Of a DNA stretch of 64,000 nucleotides, positions 42,467 to 53,676 are shown one piece after another (the first letter of the stretch is position 1; each line of letters opens with the position of its first letter). The notes under the pieces are model-generated. The model had not been told where the DNA came from. It did not search any database and saw nothing but the letters and a program-made list of their open reading frames with translations. The position numbers and the translations under genes are program-made. This DNA comes from Paralithodes platypus (lineage: Eukaryota > Arthropoda > Malacostraca > Decapoda > Lithodidae), in NCBI GenBank assembly GCA_032716605.1, contig CM064572.1:39561777-39625776 (forward strand), read 5' to 3'.

Positions 42467-43621
42467 CTAAGACAGTAGAGTATCCCCGATGAAGCGCCTA
42501 TAATAGCCTATCATACCTAGGAACCGCATGACCTGGCGCTTAGTGGTGGGCCTGGGAAACATATTGATAGCCTGTATCTTGCTCAGGGGGGGGCACACCC
42601 GGCCTAACCCGACCACAAAGCCAAGATACTGCACAGTAGCCTTTACAAACTCGCACTTCCTCAGGTTCACCACCAGCCCAGCATCGTGCAACTTCCTAAA
42701 CAGGGTCTCTAAGTGCCTTAGGTGATTTTCAAAATCGGCATCATATACTATCACGTCAGCAAGGTAGACCGTGCAGTTAGGGATTTCGTCACAAATATCG
42801 TTCATCAGGTTTTGAAACGTGGCAGGTGCGTTCTTAAGCCCATAAGGCATTACGTTACATTGGTAGGTCTTGCCATCTACCACCAAACCACAAACTTGCT
42901 TAGCTCGGTCCGACAGGGGTACTTGCCAGTAGCCTTTTACAAGATCAATTTTAGTAAGGTACTTTGCATTCCCTATCTTGTCCACGCTGTCGTCAACTCG
43001 AGGCAAAGGGTAAGGGTTGGTGGTGGTCAAGCCATTTAGCCTACGAAAATCTATGCAGAACCGCACCTTGCCGTCAGGTTTTGGCTGCAACGTGACGGGT
43101 GATGTCCACTTCACATAACCTTCAGTGATCATCCCTCTCTCAACCATGGACTTTAACTCCTCCCGTAAAGCTGGCAACTTGACCGGGGGCACACGGTAGG
43201 GCACAGACTTGAAGGGCACATTATCACCGACGACGTCCACGTCGTGCGTTACCTGAGTAGTGAGACCTGGGTGTTCGGCGAAAACAGAGGGGTATGACCT
43301 GAACAGGCCTAGGACAGCAGCACCATGGTGCTCAGGCAGGTGACTTACAGCTTGCCTAGCCTCTTGTTCAGTATTCCCCGCCCACTGTTCCGCGGAAATG
43401 ACACAGTCCCAGCTATCCTCCTCAGCAGCATGACTGTCCCCACCTCCTTCTCCACCCTGGCCGCTGCAGGCCAGCACAGGGACAGTGAGAGGCTCTGGGG
43501 GGCGTCTCACATACTCTTTCATGAGGTTAACATGACATAAACTGATGTTTTTCCTACGGTCAGGTGTTGCAACGAGATAATCAAGGTCGGACAGTTTCTT
43601 CGTACCCACATACGGGCCCAA
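42467..43621 (-). pseudogene. Element 2 integrase tail plus reverse transcriptase, catalytic Asp lost
   Basis: 384 codons. Residues 1-40 are the end of an integrase GPY/F module (GPYVGTKKLSDLDYLVATPD ... HVNLMKEY). Reverse transcriptase follows: KWTSPVTLQPKPDGKVRFCI (about 171-190), Asp226 in KIDLVKGYWQ, MPYGLKNAPATFQ (258-270), then YLADV at 286-290. The usual motif is YLDDV, so the first Asp of the catalytic pair is Ala (gct). The thumb and connection with FLGMIGYYRRFI follow. Order integrase-RT matches element 1 and Gmr1-like elements. Dead by this substitution and by breaks elsewhere. Confidence 0.9.
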
Positions 43622-43814
43622 TGAGCTTGGCAGAAAGGGTGTGTCCAGGCAAAGGTAAAAGCAACATTACCTCCTGACCCACCGAAACCTCCCGAAGCTT
43701 CACCTTGGCGTCATACTGGTGCTTCATGACCGCCTGTGCATTAACCAAGTTATTACCTGCCACTGCCATGCAACCTATAAGTCTCTCCCGGCTCGCATCC
43801 CCATCTTCCTCCAA
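43581..43814 (-). pseudogene. Element 2 integrase C-terminal linker, core missing
   Basis: The frame has QYDAKVKLREVSVGQEVMLL and LPGHTLSAKLIGP, corresponding to KKWYDRKAREREFQPGDEVL in element 1. The zinc finger and D-D-E core that should lie upstream are absent between this piece and the protease region, so a large internal deletion has occurred. Confidence 0.75.
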
Positions 43815-43870
43815 ATCTATGGCACCATTGCTATAACGAGCTAGGCTAGCGTCTTGCAGCTGCTGCTCAC

Positions 43871-44528
43871 TTATGTCCCCCCGGGCGTCAATGCATCAAG
43901 ATGGTTTTGTAATAAGACATTACCCCGGCTAGTAGGCTCTACTGCCTTAGTGGCTCTCGCTACAGCTCTTGCCTCACGCGAAGTCTTACCCCACTCTGCC
44001 TTGTTAACACACCATCTCTTGCCAGAGTCAACTCCCGTGTTTATTATAGGTCCAAGTACCGAATCACCGAGAAGTGCAGCAGAATCAATGTCCCTTTTCC
44101 TGCCCTTAGCAACCTTCTCCTGATCCTTCCTCCACTGTCCCCGAGGTTGAGTGCTAGGCTGTGCAGGAGCCGCAGAGCGAGATCGGGTTACCACACAGGC
44201 CATCACATCCTGTTGGCACCTCCCAACCCATTCCCGATTCTCACCATCCACGTAGGCCGCCCTCTCGGCAACGACTAAGGGTGGAGTCCCGGAAGTGGGC
44301 ACCGCAAAGTCGTTGCCGAGAAGAAGGTCGACGCCCTCAACTGGCAAAACACTCAACGATCCCTACATCCAGCTCCCTGCACACCTCTCCCACTCTCAAC
44401 TCCAACCTCACAAGTGGGTATGACCTCGTAGCATTTATACCCTGCACCACAACAACTCTGGCCCCATTTATCGGTTTCCCTGTGAAGTTCCTCAACAAAG
44501 TTTGCGAAGCCCCCGTATCCCTCAACAA
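43871..44528 (-). pseudogene. Element 2 protease region
   Basis: Two frames: LRDTGASQTLLRN (Asp-Thr-Gly catalytic triad) with VGEVCRELDV, then PVEGVDLLLGNDFA, which matches GVTLLLGNDVA in element 1. A retropepsin-like domain in two shifted frames, followed by a linker with Arg/Ser-rich sequence. Confidence 0.8.
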
Positions 44529-44785
44529 GTCCCCCTCCGTAGTTCACTCCCCAAGCTCACAAACCCGTGTCCCCGATGGCTACAGAAAGTGTCCCGGACA
44601 GGTGTCGAGCCTTCCGTACGCTTCTTTACCGCGTGTGCCTCAGCTGCTGACAACCTACCCCGGGCAGTTGCTGCAGCCTTCAGAGACACACCGCTACTGT
44701 GAACCAATGACACCGGCTTAGCGGGAGTGTTACTAGGGCACTCACGTGAATAATGGCCTAGCTTCTGACATTTGTAACATTTCAC
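44522..44785 (-). pseudogene. Element 2 gag zinc knuckle
   Basis: MKCYKCQKLGHYSRECPSN is a CCHC knuckle (CX2CX4HX4C) as in gag nucleocapsids. It lies in the expected place between capsid and protease. Confidence 0.8.
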
Positions 44786-44789
44786 ATCC

Positions 44790-46015
44790 CCAATGGGCTT
44801 CTTCCCTTGTGCGGGCGAAGAAGGGGACGGGAGAGGCTTGTGTTTGTAGGTGTTATTAGGTGCAATGTCTTAGTGTGGTTATGTGTGTCATAGGATTTGT
44901 TATTATCGAAAACTCTGGTGGGTGGGGTATAGCGCCCCTTCTGCCCTGACTCAGCCCTCTGAGCGGCACCGCAACCACGAATCAATGATAATCTGAGGTC
45001 TGCCATCTTGGCAGCCTCCTCTACTGTCTTGGGACATTTTTCCTTAATGTTCAGAGTTAGATCGGATCCAGTACATTTGTAAATCTGGTCCAGATAGAAA
45101 AGTTGCTTAATTTCCTCAGCCGAATCTGCGTGCTCGGACCGAAACCAGTTATTACATGCATCTGTTAAGTCCCGTTGCTTGCTCCATAAAACTGACGTCG
45201 CTCTTCTTATTCACGCCACGGAACTTCAATCTATAAGTTTCGGGTTGCAGTTCGTGGCCCGGAGCACAGCCTCCTTCACCAGTCCATACACGACACTCGT
45301 CCAGTGACAGTGCATCATAGGCTTTCAAACCCCTTACCCACTAGACGTGAGGAAAACTAATGCTGCCCATTTAACCTCCGGCCAGTCACACTCACGACAC
45401 TTCTTTTCGAAAACGAGCAAAAAACCTCAGTCACTGCTGTCTCATCAAATGCGGGTACTAACTTAATTAAATGCGAAAAGGAGTCTGTAACCGGTGCCCA
45501 CCACCGAGATGACGCCCCGTGGTCTCTACTCTAGACTTCTGGACATCCATTTCAGGCTGGTACCTGGTTGCATCCTGATTGGCTTGGATTCTAGCAACAT
45601 CTATGCGTTCTATACTAGCCTGTTGTATCTGAGTCTCCTGCAGCTTAAACTTAGCTAGTTCTAGCTGAAATAACATCTCAGGAGACAGGCCTGGGGGGGG
45701 GAGAGAACAAAATGGGGGATCCACACCGAGGACGTGTTTACTGGTAAGCCAGCTTGCCATTGAGAACCCTCCTGCTGCTCATGCTAAGACTCGCTGGCTG
45801 AGGGCCCAGCTCAGGGGTAGAGTGGAATGGAGGCTTGGAGGGAACCCCCCAAGACCCACTCCACCCACCGCCCCATCGCCATCACCCAACAAACATGCCA
45901 CCAAATTCTTCTTGGGCCAACTGTCAGGACAGTCCCGCCCCAAAACCGTGGCTAAACAGCGAAGACCGTAACAATCAATAGCCTGCAGGCGCTGTTCGGT
46001 CACAGGTGTCTGCAA
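44790..46015 (-). pseudogene. Element 2 gag: SCAN-like capsid and N-terminal region, frameshifted
   Basis: Frames at 46015-45779 and 45760-45467 give the N-terminal part (SPEMLFQLELAKFKLQETQI and VARIQANQDATRYQ), parallel to LELARINASATTEQCEYQYR in element 1. Between about 45400 and 45000, shifted frames read NWFRSEHADSAEEIKQLF and CPKTVEEAAKMADL, the capsid region that resembles SCAN. Several indels break it. Gag would form the particle that packages element RNA. Confidence 0.7.
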
Positions 46016-46387
46016 AAATGCCCGGGCATCCCTCTCTCCACTTATAACACTCCCCTCCCTAAATATCTGCTGTACTTGCTGGTCACTAGGCTGTACCGTG
46101 TTATCCTCCCCGTAAATGATGAGTCATTACACATAGTGCTGGTGATACAATTGCTGTTTCATAAACAAAAAAAAGTGCTTATTACTAATTGCAGTCTCGA
46201 CTCACAAAATGTTAAAGATGCTTGAATGACTCTACTCTAGACACCTAAACGAAACAATCTGCAAGTCCACCAATACAATAATGACACAATAAAAAATTCC
46301 TCCATATGCAAGAAAATTCTAGCCAGCTCTACTAGGTAGCATAGAATAGTTCTCCAAAAAACATGTGATAGGATACTACTGCATCTT

Positions 46388-46401
46388 GTGCAAGGTCGCC
46401 A
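46388..46401 (-). other. Element 2 tRNA primer-binding site
   Basis: Three bases after the LTR, the minus strand reads tggcgaccttgcac, sharing its first 12 bases with the primer site of element 1, so both families probably use the same tRNA. Confidence 0.7.
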
Positions 46402-46404
46402 TTC

Positions 46405-48204
46405 TGTTACGGCTGGATCGGCAATACATATTCCCGATTCTTGATCGTAGGACAGAAATGGCTTAAGTGACAACGACACGCGCGATTCCAGTCCCAAATA
46501 CTATATGCTCCAGACACCAAAAGCACCAACGCCCTACAGAGTTATCGTCTACGGTAACGAGGTACCTTAACTCGGCGAAAGTGTACAACAGGGGTAGGCT
46601 ATGAGGCTAAACTCCCTCAGACATTTATAGGTTACGTTATTACTAAAGAAATGCAATACTCAAGAAACTACGTTAATATTAAGCCTCTAATAATGTAGAA
46701 TAGAAGCAGGCTAAAGGTATGACAGTGAAATGCTAAATGACAAATGTACACGCCTACTTGAAAGCGAGTGCACTACACTAACTGTCCCCTACTAACATGC
46801 ACTAGCATGTAGCATACAAGATGTTCATGATCCAGTAGATACCTAATACTACACATGGGAGGAACATAAACAGTAGTCACTTATTATAATAATGAATCTA
46901 TACTTGGAATAACTAAAAGGTTGCAGGCAACAGTACTGCGCCGGTAGCATACTACCGCATAGGCTACTTCGCTTCTCTCACTCTGTCTCCCCTCCGAGTC
47001 CGTATGCGCCCTACGCAACAGAACTCCGGACACAGCAGCAAAACGACAGTGCAGTTAATTGATCCATGAAAGTATTAATAGTGTTGTCTTGTGTGTGAGT
47101 AATGTGTATTGTAAAGTGTTATAGATATATACTTAAAGAGAGCTGCAATGCATAGTAAAATAAGATATATCCCACTCATCATCCCCATGTGTTCTAGCTA
47201 GCAGGCCAAGTCACAGGAACAACGAGTCCCAGCACCGAAAGCGATAACCCAGGAGAAGACTGTAGAGAACACAAGGACAGATAAATTACGTTACTCTACT
47301 ATACCGGCACTACGAGCGAGCTGTAGTCTCGGGTGCTACACTCGCTCCTGGCTCGGTATGCAAATCAAGGCTAAGTCCTCGTCCCTCTACAGACAACTCC
47401 TGGGCATGGTCGGGCTCTTACACATGGCACCAGTCTAGTCACAAATGGGATGATGAGCAGGGCATATAACTCGTGAACATGTAGAACGTTCACCAACTAT
47501 CCTCATCAAGAAGATCGCTGTTCACATTAACCCCTTAAATCTAATACATGTAAATATATGCTTGTCCTAAGAGTAATACGAGAGGTGATTGCTGAAACTC
47601 CTTTAGGACCTCAAGGGAAGGTTATGCATTTAAATAGAGAGAAGAATGAAATGAGAGGAATGTCGTCAGAGAGAAAGAGTGCAACCGTGAGAAGTGGGGA
47701 GAGAGAGCAAGGGATGTTAGAATCTCAAAGGTTCTAGGAAACCTAGTCCAGGAACACACAGCCAACCTCCAGGCAGTGTGCTGTACGACAACATGGGCCC
47801 AGCCCAGGCAGGCAACAATGGACTACCAACCCTATCGCGCCTAGCTATAAGGGCAAGGCTGCCAACCAGTCCATACGTCTGGCAACCACCCGGCCGGCAG
47901 CGCGGCGTGTTGCTACCCTCTTGCTCTGAAGCCCAACTCACTCTCTCTCTCTGAATTACCATTATCCTATCTATCAACTTCTCTATTGATACTACATATT
48001 AAATGGAAGGTCTCGACATGGCTTAAAACAAAACCCACCACTGGTTAGCACATGACGAGACCTTTGCAGAGATACAAAGAACATAGTTATAAGTTGTCAC
48101 ACTCAATATACATAGCGGCTGACGGTAGCCAGATCACGGGCGGGAACAGTGGAGTACCAGGGAGAACAATGAGGTTGGGTTGCCCAGCACTGGGGGGCGT
48201 CACA
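46405..48204 (-). mobile_element. Element 2, 5' LTR (right), 1.8 kb
   Basis: Ends TGTTACGGCTGG and GGGCGTCACA. The last 686 bases match the left LTR. A TA run follows directly outside. No gene inside; the short frames seen are not conserved features. Confidence 0.85.
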
Positions 48205-48241
48205 ATATATACATATGTTATATATATATAGAATATCATAC

Positions 48242-48289
<48 letters not shown>

Positions 48290-48292
48290 GCT
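48205..48292. repeat. TA microsatellite next to the LTR
   Basis: (TA)n with few interruptions, directly abutting the LTR end. Confidence 0.85.
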
Positions 48293-48438
48293 ATTCACAT
48301 TGTATACTGTATGCAAAAAATCTATCAATCAATCAATCAATCTATCAACCTGTCTATCGTACCTTCTTTATGACCATATAGTTTACAGTGCAGGTTGAAT
48401 TTAGCCATTCAAGAAATAGAACAGAGAGAGTGGCGACG

Positions 48439-48477
<39 letters not shown>

Positions 48478-49075
48478 ACTAAGGGGGGGGGGGGAGGGGG
48501 GGGGGGGCCGGTAGACACACAAAGCAACTCCCATGATTTGATTTTCTGTTTTCAGAAAGAGTTAGAACAGTATTTAAAAAGTACAGCACACTAGTTTGAA
48601 TACTCTGAAAAGGAAGTTGGAAACACACACACACACGCACGCAAACACACACACAAACAAACACATACACTTAATCACTTACTCCATCTTCTCTCTATCT
48701 CTCTCTCTCTCTTTCTGTTTCTATTATATCTGATGGCTTTATTATATTCTACCTGCACTGTAAACTATATGGTCATAAAGAAGGTACGAAAAGGGTAATT
48801 AAGTTGTTCGTAATCTAATATAGGAAGAGGAATTCGCTATATTCCGATTCCGCTCCATCCCGTTTTAGACAATATCGCGTTGCAAGAGCCTCCACAGTCG
48901 GTAGCTTAAATCCGACAGGTTCACTTTGTTAATTTTGACTCTGTGAATAACTTTGGTCTGAGTGTTCAATGTCGTGGAAGCAGCCGTTCAGGAGGAGTAG
49001 TGCGTCAAAGCTTCCGGATGATCACAAAAACTCAATTCACCAAAACACAGCCCTCTTCCTATACCCTATTCCAAG
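48293..49075. other. Spacer with GA, poly-G and CA microsatellites
   Basis: (GA)n at 48444-48476 followed by two G runs (48484-48507), (AC)n at 48622-48662 and (CT)n near 48690-48712. The phrase accttctttatgaccatata at about 48361 recurs inverted at about 48764-48783, suggesting a decayed inverted repeat around the microsatellites. No gene seen. Confidence 0.5.
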
Positions 49076-49517
49076 TCTATCTATCTATCTATTGCCTGAC
49101 GCCGCGATCCCCGAAGGGGTGGCCACGAACGAACCGCCCCCATGCACCTCTGTCCCCAGTCAGTCGACGCCCCTCCCCCCAACCAGCACCGCCTTCGTTC
49201 ATGTAGTTCCTCACTCCATCCTTCCACCTCATATTCGGTCTACCTCTCCCCCTCTGTCCCTCCACCTCGCTCTCGTACACCCTCTTAGTCATTCTCTCAC
49301 TTTCCATACGTTCCATATGGCCGAACCATCTCAAGTTGTTCCTTTTCACACTTTCCAGCACATCTACCTCCACACCACACCTCCTTCTTACTTCCTCATT
49401 AGTCTGTCTATCCCTCCATGTAACTCCGCACGCACTCCTTAAGTAATTCATTTCCACTGCTCTCACTCTTGGTCTGAGTCTCTCAACCAACGTCCATGCT
49501 TCGCTTCCGTAAGTCAT
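49076..49517 (-). pseudogene. LINE F, C-terminal fragment with GATA tail, minus copy
   Basis: The minus frame reads MTYGSEAWTL, MNYLRSACGVTWRDRQTNEE, RNNLRWFGHMERM and GQRGRGRPNMRWKD, the common C-terminal region of many LINEs. The frame ends at HPFGDRGVRQ, followed by an ATAG run. It is an inverted counterpart of 51936-52378, which it closely resembles. 5'-truncated. Confidence 0.85.
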
Positions 49518-49518
49518 G

Positions 49519-49712
49519 CTAAAACTGTTGAACATTAACCAATATAACTCAGAAACGACTAGTGTAATGGAGCTAATATTTCTACCATTTGGGAAGAGTC
49601 AGCCAGGGAATAGGTGTGGAATCTACAGCCCATTTGTTCTAGTCTTTTTTGAGTTACAGAGGTTAGGGTTCCCGATTTCTAGACCACTAATTTGGAACAG
49701 GGTATAGCAGAA
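49519..49712 (+). repeat. Dispersed repeat of about 190 bp, copy 2
   Basis: Matches 10982-11170. It sits exactly at the truncation point of the minus LINE fragment. Confidence 0.7.
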
Positions 49713-49954
49713 TCGGAACTACACTTACAGTTTGATCGGGCAATTAATATATTCATAATTACTGTAAATATCCTTACATAGGAATATTGGTAGTAATAAA
49801 CCCATCTAGCATAATGTAGTCAACATATAAATTCATTACATCGAAGTTGGACTATGTAATTTTTGGGTATGCTTCTCATAACCTCATTTTTCAATTCTCT
49901 AAACTTTCTGTGTATGCAGCTCACAATTTCATGTTTATATATTTTGTCATATAC

Positions 49955-52378
49955 AGTATGTGGTGTGGACGATGAAGGATAAGACAGTGGTGGAACGAAA
50001 GTCACTGATTGATTATATACAGGTATGTGTGGATGAAAGAATGAAGAAATCGGTGATGGATGCTACGGTGTATAGGGGTATTGGAGGGGGTCTGTCTGAT
50101 CATTATGTAGTAATAGCTAAGATTAGGATACAAAAGAAGTGGGTAAGGAGATCTGGAGGGAGGCGAGAGGAAGGGGGAATGGTGAGGAGGGTGGAGAGGC
50201 TACAGGAGGAGGAAATCAGGGAAGAGTACAGGAGAGCAGTAGAAAGACGACTAGGTGGGTTCAACCTGAAAGATATGGAGGAAGTGGAGGAGATAAGCAA
50301 GGTGTTTAAGGAAGAGATCTGTGCAGCATGTGAGGAGGTGTGTGGAGTGAGGAGAAGAGAGAGGGGAGTGAAAGGTACTGCATGGTGGACAGAAGATGTA
50401 AAATTAGCTGTGGAAGACAAAAGAAAGCGTATAGAGAGTGGTTGGGTAGTAGAGGGAATGAAGATTTTGAGAGGCAGAAACGAGCGAGGTACGTGGAGAG
50501 AAAGAGAGTGGTGAAGACAGTAGTGAAGGAAAGTAAGAAAAGAGTAGATGAGGAATTTGGAAGGAATCGGAGTGTAAAATGGAGGGAGTGTAAGAAACTG
50601 TTCTGGAAAGAAGTCAAGAAAGTTAGGGAAGGTAGCAAGGGAAACAGTAAGGTTGTGAAAGATAAGAATCGGAGAATGCTAGCCGAGAAGCAAGAGAGAG
50701 TCGAAAGATGGAGGGAGTACTTCAATGAGTTGCTAAATGTAAGGAATGAAGAGTCAGCAAACATAGCTGGATATGGTATGGGAGGGAGAAGAAGAGAAGT
50801 AGTGGAGGAGGAGGTGGGGATCAGGAGGTCAGAAGTGTGGGAAGCTATGAAAAGAGTGAAGTTGGGGAAAGCACCAGGAACAGATGGAGTGTGTGGGGAA
50901 ATGTTGAGGTATGGTAGTGAGATAGTGATCGAATGGGTATGGAAAATGTGCAAACTAGCATGGGAGAAGGGGAATGCACCCGATGACTGGAAGACTGGCA
51001 TAATAGTCCCCCTATATAAGGGCAAAGGGGAAAGAAGAGTGTGTGGTAACCACCGAGGAATATGTCTTTTAAGCGTAATAGGAAAGGTGTACAGTAGGGT
51101 AGTGTTTGAGAGAGTGAGAGTGAGAACGGAGAAATGGATAGGCGACGAGCAGGGATGTTTTTAGGAAGGGAAGAGGATGTGTAGATCAGATTTTTACCCT
51201 GAATCGTGTTGTGGAGATATATCTGGAGAAGCAACAAAAGGTGTATGTTGCCTTTATGGATTGGAGAAGGCCTATGACAGAGTGGATAGAGAAGGCATGT
51301 GGAAAGTACTAAGAATATACGGAGTAGATGGCAAGTTGCTGAAAGCAGTGAAGAGCATGTATTAGGGTGCAAAGGCGGCAGTACGTGTGGAGAATGAGCA
51401 GAGCGAGTTTTTTTACCTGAGTGCGGGGTTGAAACAGGGGAGTGTGATGTCCCCGTGGTTGTTTACTGTATATATGGATGGAGTCATGAAAGAAATACTA
51501 GGAAGAGCAGTGGATGTTGGTGTATCACTGAAAAGGGAGGGAAATGAGTGGAAGCTGCCTATACTGCTGTTTGCGGATGACACAGTTCTGATGAGCGATA
51601 ATGAATGGGAGTTGCAGGGTCTAGTAAATGAGTTTAGAACAGTGTGCGAAAAATGGAATTTGAAGGTAAATGTGGGGAAAAGCAAGGTTATGGTCTTCGA
51701 AAGGGGTAAAGTCACAGAGCGTGAGGTGAAGTTGAACGGTCAGGCTATGGAGATTGTCAGCTCTTTTAAGTATCTGGGCAGTGTGATGAGTAAAGATGGG
51801 ACTGTGGATGAATAAGTGCAAGAGAGGGTGCAACAGGGGAAGAGGGTTGTAGGAACGTTGAAAGCAGTAACAAGAAATAGAGTGGTCAGTATGGAAGTGA
51901 AGAAGTCCTTGCATGACAGTGTGGTAATCCCGACACTAACTTACGGAAGCGAAGCATGGACGTTCATGGAGAGACTCAGACCATGAATGAGAGCGGTGGA
52001 AATGAGTTACTTGAGAAGTGCGTGCGGAGTTACATGGAGGGATAGACAGACGAATGAGGAAGTAAGAAGGAGGTGTGGTGTGGAGGTAGATGTGCTGGAA
52101 AGTGTGAAAAGGAACAACTTGAGATGGTTCGGCCATATGGAACGTATGGGAAACGAGAGAATGACTAAGAGGGTGTACGAGAGCAAGGTGGAAGGACAGA
52201 GAGGGAGAAGTAGACCGAATGAGAGCTGGAAGGATGGAGTGAGGAAGTATATGAATGTAGGTAGTGCTGGTTGGGAGGAGGGGCGTCGACTGACTGGGGA
52301 CAGAGGTGCTTGGGGGCGGTTCGTTCGTGGCCACCCCTTCGGGGATCATGGTGCCAGGCAATAGATAGATAGATAGTC
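49955..52378 (+). pseudogene. LINE F, plus copy: endonuclease end, reverse transcriptase and C-terminal region
   Basis: 5'-truncated at the end of the endonuclease (GGLSDHYVV near 50090). Frames then shift but keep the order: KLGKAPGTDGVCGEMLRYGS, GIIVPLYKGKGER, GDEQGCF, LEKAYDRVDREGMWKV, LKQGSVMSPWLFTVYMDG, LLFADDTVLM (catalytic FADD), FKYLGSVMSKDG, YGSEAWTF and LRWFGHMERM, ending in a GATA run near 52364-52376. Breaks: a shift near 50340-50510, one after 51164, stops at 51362-51366 and near 51813 and 51983. Recently dead rather than ancient. Clade not assigned. Confidence 0.85.
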
Positions 52379-52590
52379 ATATATGTGCGTGCTTCTCTTA
52401 ATCTCATGTTTCTATTTTCTATATTTCCTTGAATGCTTCTCAGAAAACCATTGTTCTATTGTTCTTTTTGTGTGTGCTATCAAACACTATATCAAAGACT
52501 AGTACGTTTTTTTTAATCCGTTTATGATTCTTTCTGTACATCGGACATCACATCGCTGGAATTGCTTTGTGAACGTCTCTTTGCAACGCT
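52379..52590. other. Short spacer, no gene seen
   Basis: AT-rich; nothing recognised. Confidence 0.4.
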
Positions 52591-53003
52591 CACTCACTCC
52601 CATACGCTCACGCTCTCTCTCTCTCTTGCAAACCCATGTCCCTGTCTCCTATCCTTTCTGTCTTACAAACACTCACTCTTCTCTCTCTCTCTTACTCTTT
52701 CATGTCTCACTCCCACCTGGTACTCCTCCCCCTCCCCCCATTCGCTCTCTCAATCACTTGCTCCCTCCCACGCGCGCTCTCTCTCTCTCACCGCCCTCTC
52801 ACCCCCCCACCCACACCCACACATACACATATTCTTGTCTCACACACACACATTCTTATCTCTCACTCACACCCCTCTCACTCTCACACACACACACATC
52901 CCTCTCACCCTTTCTCTCACACATACATACTCACACACATCCCTCTCACTTTCTCTCACACACACACCTCTCTCAAACACATACACATACACCCACACAC
53001 ATC

Positions 53004-53034
<31 letters not shown>

Positions 53035-53045
53035 CCTCAGCTCCC
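52591..53045. repeat. Pyrimidine and CA-rich low-complexity tract
   Basis: Imperfect CT then CA/CCCACA repeats. Three overlapping plus frames of 148-201 codons through it are Ser/Leu/His/Thr strings and are rejected as genes. Confidence 0.85.
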
Positions 53046-53424
53046 CCATACATTGATTTCAGCTTGGGCCAGAAAGGAATAATACCCAGGTATTTTTACA
53101 GCCGCCCTGCGAAGCAATGTATATTTTGACTTGGACCGGAAAAAACCAAAAACCGTATTGTTTTACGGCCGCGTACATGAGCCGTGTGTGTATGTGTGTG
53201 TGTGTGTGTGTGTGTGTTAAATTATTTTATTTTATTTCTATTTCATGGCTGTTTCCCCCTCTCACAATTGTTATACACTGCAGTGACTGACCCCCCCCCC
53301 CTCCACCATTCCAAACATCAGATTTTTGGGGAAAATGTCTTGTGATGCACTGACATTCTATTGAAGGGGCTAGCCAGAATGTTTGTATTATTAAGTTTGT
53401 TTTGTTGTTTGCAATTCTCTGCGC

Positions 53425-53459
<35 letters not shown>

Positions 53460-53509
53460 ATCCGTTTTTGCGATGTGATCAAAATCCATTCAAGCGATTC
53501 GGACAAACA
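53046..53509. other. Spacer with TG, C and T runs
   Basis: (TG)n at 53185-53217, a C run at 53290-53301 and a T run at 53427-53455. Confidence 0.6.
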
Positions 53510-53602
53510 CACTCGTGAGAGGAGGAGGAAGAGGAGGAAGAAGGAGAGGAAAAGGGAGAGAGGAAGAGGAAGAAATGGGGAAAGAGGAAGGAAGAGAGAA
53601 AG

Positions 53603-53676
<74 letters not shown>

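Noticed and set aside
50306..51372. Minus-strand frames of 175-239 codons
   Set aside because: Antisense shadows of the LINE F reverse transcriptase, which has recognisable motifs on the plus strand.
52524..53129. Three overlapping plus-strand frames of 148-201 codons
   Set aside because: They run through imperfect CT/CA repeats and encode only Ser, Leu, His, Thr and Pro strings; all three frames are open at once, as expected for low-complexity DNA.
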